A stretch of 42,579 nt of DNA, from assembly GCA_017469785.1 (NCBI GenBank), contig JAFUFU010000023.1:1-42579 (forward strand), given 5' to 3'. Position 1 is the first letter of the stretch, and each line of letters opens with the position of its first letter. Made by a program: the position numbers and the translations under genes. Source of the DNA: Treponema sp. Its GTDB lineage: Bacteria; Spirochaetota; Spirochaetia; Treponematales; Treponemataceae. Under the pieces are notes generated by a model, which saw only the letters and a list, made by a program, of their open reading frames with translations, did not search any database and was not told the DNA's origin. This document shows, piece after piece, positions 33,887-42,491 of the stretch.

Positions 33887-34849
33887 ATGAGTTTGAACCG
33901 GCGGAAAATCGCAATAATCGGGGCTGGGCATGTGGGAAGTCATGGCGGATATGCTTTGATTTCGCAGGGCTTGGCAGAAGAAATTGTTTATATCGATATT
34001 GACCAGAAAAAGGCCGAGGCACAGGCTTTGGATTTGTTTGATTCATCCACATATCTTGACCGTCATGTGAAGGTCTACGCGGGCGATTATCCTGACATTG
34101 CTGACGCAGACATTTTGATTGTGGCGGCAGGTCCTTTACCCGACATGAAGGCTGGTCAGAACGACCGCCAGCAGACTTTGGGTGCGACGGTTGAGATTTT
34201 GAAGGACATTGTGCCGAAGATTAAGGCGAGCGGCTTTGACGGAATCATCATCAATATTTCAAATCCGGCTGATGTAGTGGCTCATTATCTGCAGGAAAAA
34301 CTTGAGTGGAACCCGAAACGCATTCTTTCCACAAGCACAACTCTGGACTCAGCCCGAGTCCGCCGTGCAATCAGCGAGGCAACCGGCTATGACCAGAAAT
34401 CAATTCAGGCTTATGCTTTGAGCGAGCACGGAGAAACGCAGTTCGTGCCATGGAGCCTTGTGACGGTGGCGGGAAAGCCCCTTCTGGAGCTGATAGAAGA
34501 GCAGCCGGAGCGATTCGGAAAGCTCGACCTTGAAGAAATTGCCTTGCGGGCAAAAAAGGCTGGCTGGATTATTCTTGGCGGAAAAGGAAGCACGGAATTC
34601 GGAATCGGAGCCAGCATCGCCAATGTGGTCAAGGCGATTTTTGGAGATGAAAATAGGATTCTGCCAGTTTCGACCCTTTTGACCGGGCAGTACGGATACC
34701 GCGATGTTTTTGCCAGCGTTCCATGCCGCCTGAATAATGAGGGAGTTGCGGAAGTGATTGAGCTGAAGCTTACCGCGGAGGAAAAGGCGAAGTTTGACGA
34801 GAGCATTAAGAGCATGAAGGAAAATTACCGGCGGGCTTTGGAGATGTAA
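33887..34849 (+). CDS. L-lactate / L-2-hydroxyacid dehydrogenase
   Basis: NAD-dependent dehydrogenase of 320 residues in the LDH/MDH family. Nucleotide site IAIIGAGHVGSHGGYAL; the mobile loop carries the catalytic Arg in KAGQNDRQQTL; substrate Arg in STTLDSARVRRAI; proton-relay His in SEHGETQFVPW. The loop sequence and SHGGYALISQG resemble L-2-hydroxyisocaproate dehydrogenases as much as classical LDH, so it may reduce branched 2-oxo acids from amino-acid fermentation rather than pyruvate. Its promoter shares elements with metNI, which favours an amino-acid role. ATG at 33887 after GGGGCAGG. Convergent with hsdR. Confidence 0.85.
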   Translation: MSLNRRKIAIIGAGHVGSHGGYALISQGLAEEIVYIDIDQKKAEAQALDLFDSSTYLDRHVKVYAGDYPDIADADILIVAAGPLPDMKAGQNDRQQTLGATVEILKDIVPKIKASGFDGIIINISNPADVVAHYLQEKLEWNPKRILSTSTTLDSARVRRAISEATGYDQKSIQAYALSEHGETQFVPWSLVTVAGKPLLELIEEQPERFGKLDLEEIALRAKKAGWIILGGKGSTEFGIGASIANVVKAIFGDENRILPVSTLLTGQYGYRDVFASVPCRLNNEGVAEVIELKLTAEEKAKFDESIKSMKENYRRALEM

Positions 34850-34856
34850 AGGGAAG

Positions 34857-34911
34857 GGGAATAGGGGAAATTTTCCCCTGATTTCCCGATTTCCCTTAAT
34901 TTCCTCTAAAT
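34857..34911. repeat. G/A-rich dispersed repeat, family 2, copy 1
   Basis: Between the dehydrogenase and hsdR. Contains AGGGGAAA-T-TTTCCCCT and, on the minus strand, TTTAGAGGAAATTAAGGGAA, the core also found at 39555-39600 and 40918-40960. Confidence 0.6.
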
Positions 34912-34944
34912 GTATTTCAAAATCCTTGCTTTTTGTGTAGCCGC

Positions 34945-37900
34945 TTACGCCGCATCTCCTAGCCATCCATAATGCTGTACTGACATATCTACAAAATGAT
35001 TAAGGAGCAGATTGATTTTTGAATCAAACGCTTCTTTATCAAAACTCTGTGGCAAGTCGGCATCAAGCGAAGAAATGATTGCATCTTTTACAGTGGTTGA
35101 GGCCTGCTCATCCTTGTACCAGTCTACGATAAACAGATTTTGCTTTTCTTCTGTGAGTTTTTTATAGAGATTTTTTGCAGCAAGCTTTACTTTCTGTTCT
35201 TCGTCTTTTGTGAGCTTTCGTCCTTTTATAAGAAGGTCAAACATTTCCAGTTCTTCTTCTGTAAGGCCTTCGGTTTCGGCACGCTTATCTTCGTTTTTCA
35301 TGTCTTCAATAAGCTTTAAGAGTTGTTCGTAATAATCTTCGTTTTCACTGCCACCAGCATTGTATTGGTCAATGATGTTTTTGAAGCGTTCACTGAAAGA
35401 TATACGGGTTGTATTTTTGTTAATCATAATCTGCAGCATTTTCTGGATGAACTCTTTCATATCATCAATTTCAATTGCTTTGTACTGTGCTTTATGTATT
35501 TCTTTACGAAGTTCTTCTACATCGACTTTTGAAAGGTCTATAACCTTAAACTCGTGAATGAGATAATTGCCTGATTTTTTACCGTTCGGATCGCTGGTGT
35601 CTTCCGGCTTTTCTGAACTGACTGATGTATCAAGTAATGCCTGCATTCTCATCTTTGCACGGTCTAACTTTTCATCATCAACATTGTTGTTCATCAAATC
35701 ATTCAGATATTTTAACGGCTTAAACTTTTCGTTCTGCCATTTCCTTTCAAAAATCTCAGGTTTACTTGCTTCGTAAAGATTTAGCATTGTATTTGTAATT
35801 ACTCGAAATTTTTCTTTTCCTTCATCTTTCTGATAAATGATTTCCAGTGCATTTCGCAAGGCTTCGAGTTTTTCTAAGTCTCCAGGAAGCTTATTAATTT
35901 CATCAAGACTGATATCAAGTTCGCTTAAAAACTCGTCTGCTTCATCAATACTTTGTCCAATTAATTCAAGAAGGTATCCAATATCTTTTGCAGGGAATTC
36001 ATCGCCGTCATCACCGGTTGCATAATCGGTAAGAGCCTGCTGCATATACTTAAAGACATTTACATAATCGACAATGATACCGCTTGTTTTACCCGGATAA
36101 ATACGGTTTGCTCGGGCAATTGCCTGCATAAGAGTATGGCCTTTCATAGGCTTATCAAGATAAAGTGTAGAAAGATTTGGAACATCAAAACCTGTAAGCC
36201 ACATTGCACAAACAAAAACAAGCTGCAACGGATCATTTTTATCTTTGAAGCGGTCTTCAATATCTACGCCGTCGACAATCTTATTCATCTTGTCGCGGTG
36301 CGGCTTTATGTTTAGTCCCTGCTCTGCAAACTTCTTTTCTTCGTCTGCATCTTCTGAAATGATTACAGCCATTTCTACATTGTTCATGTAATCCAGGCGG
36401 GCAGTAATTTCATCCCGCTCTTCTTTTGTGGCAGCGCTATTTCTGTCTTTTATAAGCTGTTTCTTTTCTTCTTCCCAATAATGCTGAACCTTGTCATACA
36501 TTTTTACAGCCGTAAACTTATCTACAGAAACAACCATTCCTTTTCCAAGAAAGCCTCGGCGCGGGAAATGATGCGCAATATCTGCGGCAATTTTATCAAG
36601 ACGTTCATCGCGTTTAAGAACTTCAATTATCTTGCTGCCGGAATCTTCCAGCTTTTTGATTTCTTCTTCATTTAAGTTTTCATCTTCAATGATGTCTACA
36701 ATATCATCATCAAGGAAGTTATTTGTAAGCCCGACTTCTGGCACACGGCGACTATAGAACAAAGGAACTGTAGAACCATCTTCTACAGACTGAGCAAAAT
36801 TATATTCAGAAACATAATCTCCAAACCACTGATTTGTAAGACGCTTTGAACCAAGCAGCGGAGTTCCTGTAAAAGCTATGAAGTTTGCATTTGGGAGCGC
36901 AGTATGCATGTTCTCTGCAAGGTCTTTGTATTGCGTACGGTGAGCCTCATCAATCAGAACAAAAATATCGTTACGCTCACTCAGTACAGGATACTTCTTT
37001 CCCTTGTCGTAGCGGAACTTGTGAATCATAGAGAAAATGAATTTCTTGTTGCTCTGCAAATATTCACGAAGCTGCTTTGAATCTTTTGGCTGAACTTCAT
37101 CTTTATTACCGATTACTTCTGTTCGTACAAAGTTCTTGTAAATCTGTGTATCCAAATCTGTGCGGTCGGTAACAATGAAGAAAGTAAAATTACCTTTGAG
37201 TTTGCGGCTGCATTTTCGTGCAAAGAAAACCATTGAGAATGATTTACCTGACCCTTGCGTATGCCAGAAAACGCCAAGCTTTCCTTTAAGCTCTTCTCGC
37301 CTCTCAACATTTTTCATCAGATTGTTTACACCGAGGAACTGATGGTTTTTTGCAATTATTTTAATTCTCTGATTCTGGAACAGAATAAAGTTTTCGATAT
37401 AGTCAATTAAGTTTTCTTTTTTACAAAGACCGCGGGCAAAGTATTCAATGGAAACTCCGCGAGCTTTAATATCCTTTCGGTTTGGCTTTTCATTTTCGCT
37501 TTCTACTTTAAGCCATTCAAAGAAAAACTCAAAATCTGAATTCCAAGCACCAAGACGAGTTTCAAGACCGTTACTCAAAACACAAATCTGATTAAAGGCA
37601 AAAAGATTCGGAATGTCTTTTTTATAGTCCGTAAGATTTTTGTTAAAGGCCTCTTCTATTTTGATGATTGCATTTTTAAGTTCAACGAATACAAGCGGAA
37701 GTCCGTTTACAAAAATGATAACGTCAGGCCGACGCCAGATATACTGTCCCTGGATCCACATCTGCGAAACGGCAGTAAAAATATTGTTTTCGGGATTTTC
37801 AAAATCAATCAGTTTTACAAAATCAAAAGTTGGCTTACCGTCTTTTTTGAAATCAACCTTTTTACCGTTGCGAATCAAATTGTAATTATCGTAATTGGTC

Positions 37901-38175
37901 TTTACCATGTCGCTACCGGTAAAGTCGCGGCATAATTCGCGGATTACGGAATCTATATTTTCTTTTGGAATGTTCGGATTGATTTTATAAAGAGCATTTT
38001 CTATGTCTTTTGGCAGTACACATTGCTTTTTAGAAGCGCGGAAAGTCCCATCGTTCAAATCTTCTTTTAAGTTTGGATTGGAATCACACTGGATAAAGTT
38101 ATATCCAATCTCATCGCTTTTTAGAATGTTTATAAGAGAAACTTCAATGTCATCTTCGGTAATGTAATTTGCCAT
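34945..38175 (-). CDS. hsdR: Type I restriction enzyme R subunit HsdR
   Basis: Motor and nuclease subunit, 1076 residues, full length for the family. N-terminal nuclease site RRPDVIIFVNGLPLVFVELKN gives Asp151, Glu165 and Lys167 of the PD-(D/E)xK core. Translocase motifs: Walker A HTQGSGKS (305-312), DEAH (408-411), TGTPL, and the later FVCAMWLTGFDVPNLSTLYLDKPM and ARANRIYPGKTSGIIVDY. The C-terminal ~250 residues are helical for docking to HsdM. AAGGAGT precedes the ATG. It lies 6 bp behind the AAA/DUF4143 gene and is probably co-transcribed from that gene's promoter. Confidence 0.95.
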   Translation of the reverse strand: MANYITEDDIEVSLINILKSDEIGYNFIQCDSNPNLKEDLNDGTFRASKKQCVLPKDIENALYKINPNIPKENIDSVIRELCRDFTGSDMVKTNYDNYNLIRNGKKVDFKKDGKPTFDFVKLIDFENPENNIFTAVSQMWIQGQYIWRRPDVIIFVNGLPLVFVELKNAIIKIEEAFNKNLTDYKKDIPNLFAFNQICVLSNGLETRLGAWNSDFEFFFEWLKVESENEKPNRKDIKARGVSIEYFARGLCKKENLIDYIENFILFQNQRIKIIAKNHQFLGVNNLMKNVERREELKGKLGVFWHTQGSGKSFSMVFFARKCSRKLKGNFTFFIVTDRTDLDTQIYKNFVRTEVIGNKDEVQPKDSKQLREYLQSNKKFIFSMIHKFRYDKGKKYPVLSERNDIFVLIDEAHRTQYKDLAENMHTALPNANFIAFTGTPLLGSKRLTNQWFGDYVSEYNFAQSVEDGSTVPLFYSRRVPEVGLTNNFLDDDIVDIIEDENLNEEEIKKLEDSGSKIIEVLKRDERLDKIAADIAHHFPRRGFLGKGMVVSVDKFTAVKMYDKVQHYWEEEKKQLIKDRNSAATKEERDEITARLDYMNNVEMAVIISEDADEEKKFAEQGLNIKPHRDKMNKIVDGVDIEDRFKDKNDPLQLVFVCAMWLTGFDVPNLSTLYLDKPMKGHTLMQAIARANRIYPGKTSGIIVDYVNVFKYMQQALTDYATGDDGDEFPAKDIGYLLELIGQSIDEADEFLSELDISLDEINKLPGDLEKLEALRNALEIIYQKDEGKEKFRVITNTMLNLYEASKPEIFERKWQNEKFKPLKYLNDLMNNNVDDEKLDRAKMRMQALLDTSVSSEKPEDTSDPNGKKSGNYLIHEFKVIDLSKVDVEELRKEIHKAQYKAIEIDDMKEFIQKMLQIMINKNTTRISFSERFKNIIDQYNAGGSENEDYYEQLLKLIEDMKNEDKRAETEGLTEEELEMFDLLIKGRKLTKDEEQKVKLAAKNLYKKLTEEKQNLFIVDWYKDEQASTTVKDAIISSLDADLPQSFDKEAFDSKINLLLNHFVDMSVQHYGWLGDAA

Positions 38176-38181
38176 AAACTG

Positions 38182-39378
38182 CTACTCCTTATTCAAAAGA
38201 AAATCAGCCAGATTTATTATACTTATTCCTTCGTACAGATATTTTTCATGCTTTGTTCTTGCTATTAAAACTTTAGGGTAAGCATCTTTTATGCTCAACA
38301 ATGGAGTTACTTCCCTTTCAAGAGTTTCTGGAGAAGAAATATCGTCACTAACCTGAATATAGATTTTTTCGCTCTGCTTAATTGCAACAAAATCAATTTC
38401 TTTTTTATACAAAACTCCTGTGTAAACTTCGTAGCCCCTGCGCAGCAATTCTATACAAACCATGTTTTCATAAACTCTGCCATAGTCCATATTTTTTGTT
38501 CCAAGAATTGCATAGCGGAAAGAATGATCTGCAAGATAATACTTATCCTGACTTGCAAGATACTTTTTTCCGCGAATGTCATAACGGCGGACTTTATAAA
38601 AAGCAAAGGCATTGCAAAGATAATTAAGGTAAGAGCCTATAGTTTTATTATTCGCTTTCTGTTGATTTGAAACCAATGTATTTGCAAGTTTTTGGGTAGA
38701 AACTTCTGTTGAAATATTGTCCATTAAAAAATTATTGAGTTTCTCAAGCAAATCTGTATTTCTGATTTTATATTTCTGTTTAATGTCCCGAATAATCAAA
38801 GCCGAAAATACATCTTTTATATATCCATATTTCTGCTGTTCTGTGGAATAAGTAAAAGAACCCGCCATTCCACCCTGCTTAACATAATCAGAAAGCAAGA
38901 CTTCATTATCGGTTCCGCCAAAATAGGATTTATACTCTGCAAAAGAGAATGGAAAAACAGGAATTTCAAAGGTTCGCCCTGTAAAAAGTGTTGCCAAATC
39001 ACTTGATAAAAGAAAAGCGTTTGACCCGGTAATGTAAATATGAAATTTTTTTGAATTATGAAGGGAGTTTATTGCCTTTTCAAAACCTTTACAAAGCTGA
39101 ATTTCATCAACAAACAAAAAATTTTCTAATTCGCTTTCATAATGCTCAAGAACATATTTATTTAGTTCATGGTATTCACACAAGTTTTCCCAGCTGATGT
39201 CGTTAAAATTGATATGGATTATATTTGACCGTGGAATATTCTTTTTTATGTAGACAATAAAGGATTCCATGAGACTGGATTTACCGCAACGGCGAATTCC
39301 TGTTATTACCTTTATGTCTTCTGTGTTTATTGTACCTGCAAGTTTTTCAAGATATTCATGTCGTTCTATATATTCCAT
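38182..39378 (-). CDS. AAA ATPase with DUF4143 domain
   Basis: Protein of 398 residues. Walker A is GIRRCGKSSL (27-36), Walker B is in FLFVDEIQLCKGFEKAI, and sensor ITGSNAFLLS follows; the C-terminal half is a DUF4143-type domain (RRYDIRGKKYLASQDKYYLADHSFR..., ending in a nuclease-like DFVAIKQSEKIYIQVSDDI). Such proteins are widespread, often called ATPase/prokaryotic AAA_14, and their function is poorly known; many sit in defence islands. It is directly upstream of hsdR. The start at 39378 has no Shine-Dalgarno, and TATAAT ends 6 nt before the ATG. Five TTACTCAAA-type boxes precede it. Confidence 0.88.
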   Translation of the reverse strand: MEYIERHEYLEKLAGTINTEDIKVITGIRRCGKSSLMESFIVYIKKNIPRSNIIHINFNDISWENLCEYHELNKYVLEHYESELENFLFVDEIQLCKGFEKAINSLHNSKKFHIYITGSNAFLLSSDLATLFTGRTFEIPVFPFSFAEYKSYFGGTDNEVLLSDYVKQGGMAGSFTYSTEQQKYGYIKDVFSALIIRDIKQKYKIRNTDLLEKLNNFLMDNISTEVSTQKLANTLVSNQQKANNKTIGSYLNYLCNAFAFYKVRRYDIRGKKYLASQDKYYLADHSFRYAILGTKNMDYGRVYENMVCIELLRRGYEVYTGVLYKKEIDFVAIKQSEKIYIQVSDDISSPETLEREVTPLLSIKDAYPKVLIARTKHEKYLYEGISIINLADFLLNKE

Positions 39379-39384
39379 GCTGCA

Positions 39385-39413
39385 ATTATAGCATAGCTAT
39401 TACTCAAAATCAA
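39385..39413 (-). promoter_or_regulatory. Promoter of the AAA/DUF4143-hsdR unit, leaderless
   Basis: Minus strand: TTGATT (39413-39408), 17 nt, TATAAT (39390-39385) preceded by TGC (extended -10), then 6 nt to the ATG. The start site would coincide with the start codon. Confidence 0.65.
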
Positions 39414-39511
39414 TAAAAACTATATTTTGAGTAATAGAATTAGTTTTTATTACTTAAAATAGATAAATAATTAAATTTGAGTAATAAATTTATATTTTAT
39501 TACTCAAATTT
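39399..39511. repeat. Cluster of five TTACTCAAA-type boxes in two inverted pairs
   Basis: ATTACTCAAAAT (39399-39410) and ATTTTGAGTAAT (39424-39435) form a perfect 12-bp pair; ATTACTTAAAAT (39449-39460) is a variant; AAATTTGAGTAATAAA (39473-39488) and its perfect complement (39496-39511) form a 16-bp pair with a 7-nt gap. The first box is in the promoter spacer. Likely protein-binding sites. Confidence 0.7.
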
Positions 39512-39554
39512 GAAATATTTTCAATTTTGGGAAACGAGTTCATGCAAAAAAAAA

Positions 39555-39600
39555 CAGAGGGAATTCCCCTTAATTTCCACTATTTTCCTCTAATTTTTTT
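39555..39600 (-). repeat. G/A-rich dispersed repeat, family 2, copy 2, forming the Fic gene 3' end
   Basis: Minus strand TTAGAGGAAAATAGTGGAAA, then TTAAGGGGAATTCCC. It encodes the last codons of the Fic gene (LEENSGN) and its TAA stop. GGGAATTCCC is palindromic. Confidence 0.6.
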
Positions 39601-40880
39601 TCAAAAGATTCACTCTTTGTATATCCAACAAGTCTTTGATTTATAGGAATTGTTGTCATAAAGCCCATCTGTACTAATCCTTCCAAATCGGAGCGTACAG
39701 TTTTTATAGAAACACCCAGAACATTTATCAAATTCTTACATTCAAATATAGAACCAGGTTTTTCCTGAATCATTTTGATAATATGAGCCTGACGTTCGTT
39801 TATTCCTTTTATATTCTTAAATTCCAAAAGGGCATTATTTTCTTCAGACTTTCTTTCAAGATAAATCTTAAGCTCTTCAAAAGCTTCTTTCAGAACGTTC
39901 ATATTGTATTGAATGAAATATCCCAAATCAAAATCATCATGTTCTGTGTATAAAAAGGCTTTTTCATACTGTCCTTTTTTCTTATAAATAATTCTGGATA
40001 TAGATAGAAATTCCGTCATCCAATATCCTTTCTTAAGCATATACCAGTAAAAAAGAGAACGGGCAGTTCTTCCGTTTCCATCAACAAAAGGATGCAGAAA
40101 AGATATCATAAAGTGAATAATGATTGCCTTGATAATCGGATGAATAAATACATCATCATCATTTGCAAAAGAACATAATTTGTTGATTATTTCAGGAATT
40201 GCAGTATAGGATGGAGGTTCGTGTGCAACTTCACCAGTAATTCCATTTACAACATAGATATTATCATCCTTTCTAAAACTTCCTTCATCATCAGAATTAT
40301 CCAATGTTTTTTCTGTAATTCTTTTATGAATTTCAAGTAAAAGTTCAGGTGAAAGATTTGTATCTTTTTGTTCAGATAAGAAGCGGATTGTACTGTAGTT
40401 ATTATAAATCATCTGCTGGCTTTTATCTTTTGGTTTAATCTGTTTGCGCAGCATTTCCTTTGCAACTTTTCTTGTTGTATTTGCACCTTCCATCTGGCTT
40501 GATGCAATAGCCTCTTCCATAATGGAACTTAAGAGATAATACTGTTTATTCTTTTCAGTAATTGTTGTTGAACCAGAAAGAGTGCCTCCAAAGTTCATAT
40601 CAAACTCATGAAGAAGCTGTTGAATATAATTAGTAATTTTGAAGGTGAATGAATAATTACCAAATTGAGCAAAATTGATATTAGATAAGCGGGAAAACTT
40701 TACAAGCTGCCATAAAGTTTCGGCTGGTAACTCTTTTGTTCCAAGGTATTTGATTTTATCCCAATAAAGATATTCTTTTTCAATTTTACGGAATAAATCT
40801 CTGTACTTTGGTTCAGATAACAACTGTATGATTTGTATTGGAGAAAGAGCATCTGTAATTAGAGGAGGATTTTCTATCAT
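39570..40880 (-). CDS. Fic-family protein with self-inhibitory motif and winged helix
   Basis: Protein of 436 residues. The catalytic Fic motif is complete, HPFVDGNGRTAR (263-274, His263), so it should transfer AMP or a similar group to a target hydroxyl. The inhibitory helix motif SSQMEG (127-132, Glu131) lies N-terminal, so this is a class II, self-restrained Fic. The last ~70 residues look like a winged helix (IKMIQEKPGSIFECKNLINVLGVSIKTVRSDLEGLV) and may bind DNA. ATG at 40880 has no Shine-Dalgarno but a promoter 6 nt away. The gene lies between two copies of a G/A-rich repeat, inside the restriction cluster. Target unknown. Confidence 0.9.
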   Translation of the reverse strand: MIENPPLITDALSPIQIIQLLSEPKYRDLFRKIEKEYLYWDKIKYLGTKELPAETLWQLVKFSRLSNINFAQFGNYSFTFKITNYIQQLLHEFDMNFGGTLSGSTTITEKNKQYYLLSSIMEEAIASSQMEGANTTRKVAKEMLRKQIKPKDKSQQMIYNNYSTIRFLSEQKDTNLSPELLLEIHKRITEKTLDNSDDEGSFRKDDNIYVVNGITGEVAHEPPSYTAIPEIINKLCSFANDDDVFIHPIIKAIIIHFMISFLHPFVDGNGRTARSLFYWYMLKKGYWMTEFLSISRIIYKKKGQYEKAFLYTEHDDFDLGYFIQYNMNVLKEAFEELKIYLERKSEENNALLEFKNIKGINERQAHIIKMIQEKPGSIFECKNLINVLGVSIKTVRSDLEGLVQMGFMTTIPINQRLVGYTKSESFEKKLEENSGN

Positions 40881-40886
40881 ACGTTA

Positions 40887-40915
40887 AGGATAACATTGAA
40901 AAGATTTAAAAGCAA
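40887..40915 (-). promoter_or_regulatory. Promoter of the Fic gene, leaderless
   Basis: Minus strand: TTGCTT (40915-40910), 17 nt, TATCCT (40892-40887), then 6 nt to the ATG at 40880. Same geometry as the AAA/DUF4143 gene. Confidence 0.5.
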
Positions 40916-40917
40916 GA

Positions 40918-40960
40918 AATTAGTGGGAATTTCCTCTAATTTCCCTTATTTCCCACTAAT
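40918..40960. repeat. G/A-rich dispersed repeat, family 2, copy 3
   Basis: TTAGTGGGAA (40920-40929) pairs with TTCCCACTAA (40950-40959); inside is the TCTAATTTCCCTTATTTCCC core shared with copies at 34857 and 39555. It flanks the Fic gene on its 5' side. Confidence 0.6.
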
Positions 40961-41089
40961 ATACTATCATAATTTTATCTTATTGTTTTTTATATTGTCA
41001 TATATTATATTCAAAATAGATAGGTCCTATTAAGATGAAAGTGGGCAACATGCCATGCGTTACGAAAGTAACCTAGTTTTATACAGGGT

Positions 41090-42274
41090 CTATTTTTTTA
41101 CCTCCAGTTTGCCACTCATGAGACGTGGTAACAACAAGTCGCGCTGTTGGGTTAGGTTGGTGATTTGTTGCTGTAAATGGTAAACCTTTTCAAAAAACAT
41201 AGATTCCTTTTCCTCAAAGATTTCTAATATTTCTTTATTTGGGTTTACAATCTTGAGTTTATTGATTAGTACCTGGCTTAAATTTTGCTGTGCAGCTCCG
41301 TTACCAAGTCCGATTATGAATTCTCTGTTTTCCTTAAAAAAATGAAATAAGTAGTAAATACCAAAAGCTTTTTCTTTTTTAGGTCTTAATACACAGCAAG
41401 CCTGATTACAGGTTGCTTTCATTTTATTTATTCCTAACTGTCCAATAGTTGCACCATACATAGCAATTATTAGAGAATCTTTTTCAAATAGTTTTGCAGA
41501 GGAATGTTTTATTGCTTCATCTGTAATTGATTCTTCTGTCTCAATTATTGGACAATCTTTTAATTCACCTGTTTTAATCCAAGGGTAAGTTCCATTCTGG
41601 AAGTATTCTTCATGTTCTCGGCTTGGAGTTCCACCAGATGTTGAATCATATAAAGTTCCTATTCTTTCAACCTTCCACCCCTTAGGAATTCCGTTTTCAA
41701 ACTCAACATTCTGGTAGCCGGGGAAGCGGAAGCGGACGAACCATTCTTTGTAGAGTTCGCTGGCGGCGGTTTGCAGGGCGTCTATCTGCTTTTTGTAGTT
41801 TTGTATGAGGTTGTCGTAGGCTGATAGTATTGAGGCGATTTTTTGTTGGGTGGGGAGAGGGATGGCTGGAACTGAATACTTCATTATGGCATTTGGTGTT
41901 CCACGAGGCATTTTTGTTCCTTTTGAAGTCATTGAATCCCAGTTAAAGAAATTCTGGTCACTTAGAACATAATATAAGAATTTAGAATCAATTTCTTTTT
42001 TTGCTCTTACAACTAGTACATCATTTGAACAACTTCCTTTTTTATCCGCAAACCATATTTTACAAAAATACGGTCTAATATTTGAAAGCAATATATCATT
42101 AGGTCTATACGCAGAGGTTGATTTTACATCTGGCAATGCTGCAGCTTCTTTTACGCCTCCACGATTTTCAATCATATTTTCTGTAGAAATATAATTATCT
42201 ATAGCGATATTAGAGGTACGTTCTGAAACAAAATTTGAGCATTCTGATAATCGTTTATATTTCCAAATTTTCAT
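41090..42274 (-). CDS. hsdS: Type I restriction specificity subunit HsdS
   Basis: DNA-recognition subunit, 394 residues, with two target-recognition domains. The first covers about 1-140 and ends in the conserved block PLPTQQKIASILSAYDNLI, followed by a coiled-coil spacer (QNYKKQIDALQTAASELYKEWF). The second starts GIPKGWKVERIGTLYDSTSGGTPSREH and ends with the matching coil and DLLLPRLMSGKLEV. SD AGGAAAGAG before the ATG. It sets the sequence specificity for HsdR and an HsdM not in the window. Downstream (40961-41089) I see only AT-rich sequence and GTTACGAAAGTAAC (41059-41072). Confidence 0.93.
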   Translation of the reverse strand: MKIWKYKRLSECSNFVSERTSNIAIDNYISTENMIENRGGVKEAAALPDVKSTSAYRPNDILLSNIRPYFCKIWFADKKGSCSNDVLVVRAKKEIDSKFLYYVLSDQNFFNWDSMTSKGTKMPRGTPNAIMKYSVPAIPLPTQQKIASILSAYDNLIQNYKKQIDALQTAASELYKEWFVRFRFPGYQNVEFENGIPKGWKVERIGTLYDSTSGGTPSREHEEYFQNGTYPWIKTGELKDCPIIETEESITDEAIKHSSAKLFEKDSLIIAMYGATIGQLGINKMKATCNQACCVLRPKKEKAFGIYYLFHFFKENREFIIGLGNGAAQQNLSQVLINKLKIVNPNKEILEIFEEKESMFFEKVYHLQQQITNLTQQRDLLLPRLMSGKLEVKK

Positions 42275-42299
42275 TTTCTCTTTCCTAATTCTCTTTTAT

Positions 42300-42327
42300 A
42301 GATCCCGAAACAAGTTCGGGATGACAG
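42300..42327. repeat. Short dispersed repeat with TCCCGAA/TTCGGGA hairpin
   Basis: GATCCCGAAACAAGTTCGGG followed by ATGACAG. TCCCGAA pairs with TTCGGGA. This type of sequence is common between genes in many bacteria; its translation VIPNLFRDL is a familiar false protein. Confidence 0.6.
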
Positions 42328-42342
42328 TTTTAACAGAGACGC

Positions 42343-42442
42343 CGTTAGGCGGCTCGAATCCGTGTGACAACTTTCTACCCGCCTGCGAGCTTTCATACGC
42401 CTTCGCAGCATAGCTGCTCGAAGCCGGGCCGCTCCCTACGTT
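42343..42442. repeat. Possible family 1 repeat, copy 3
   Basis: GCAGC-ATA-GCTGC hairpin (42405-42417) and, on the minus strand, GTAGGGAGCGGCCCGG, similar to the starts of copies 1 and 2. The middle TAGGCGAGTCTCG part is missing. 42275-42579 has no convincing gene. Confidence 0.4.
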
Positions 42443-42460
42443 AGGGATTGAATACCAAAT

Positions 42461-42491
42461 CGTTAAGTCTTTATAAAACAAAGACTTAACG
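42461..42491. repeat. 12-bp perfect inverted repeat upstream of hsdS
   Basis: CGTTAAGTCTTT (42461-42472), 7-nt loop, AAAGACTTAACG (42480-42491). A further TATAAGGAC (42502-42510) pairs with GTCCTTATA (42558-42566). Could be a terminator of an upstream gene outside the window or a recombination site. Confidence 0.55.

Noticed and set aside
42296..42481. 61-codon minus-strand frame with VIPNLFRDL
   Set aside because: This is the well-known false translation of a dispersed repeat.
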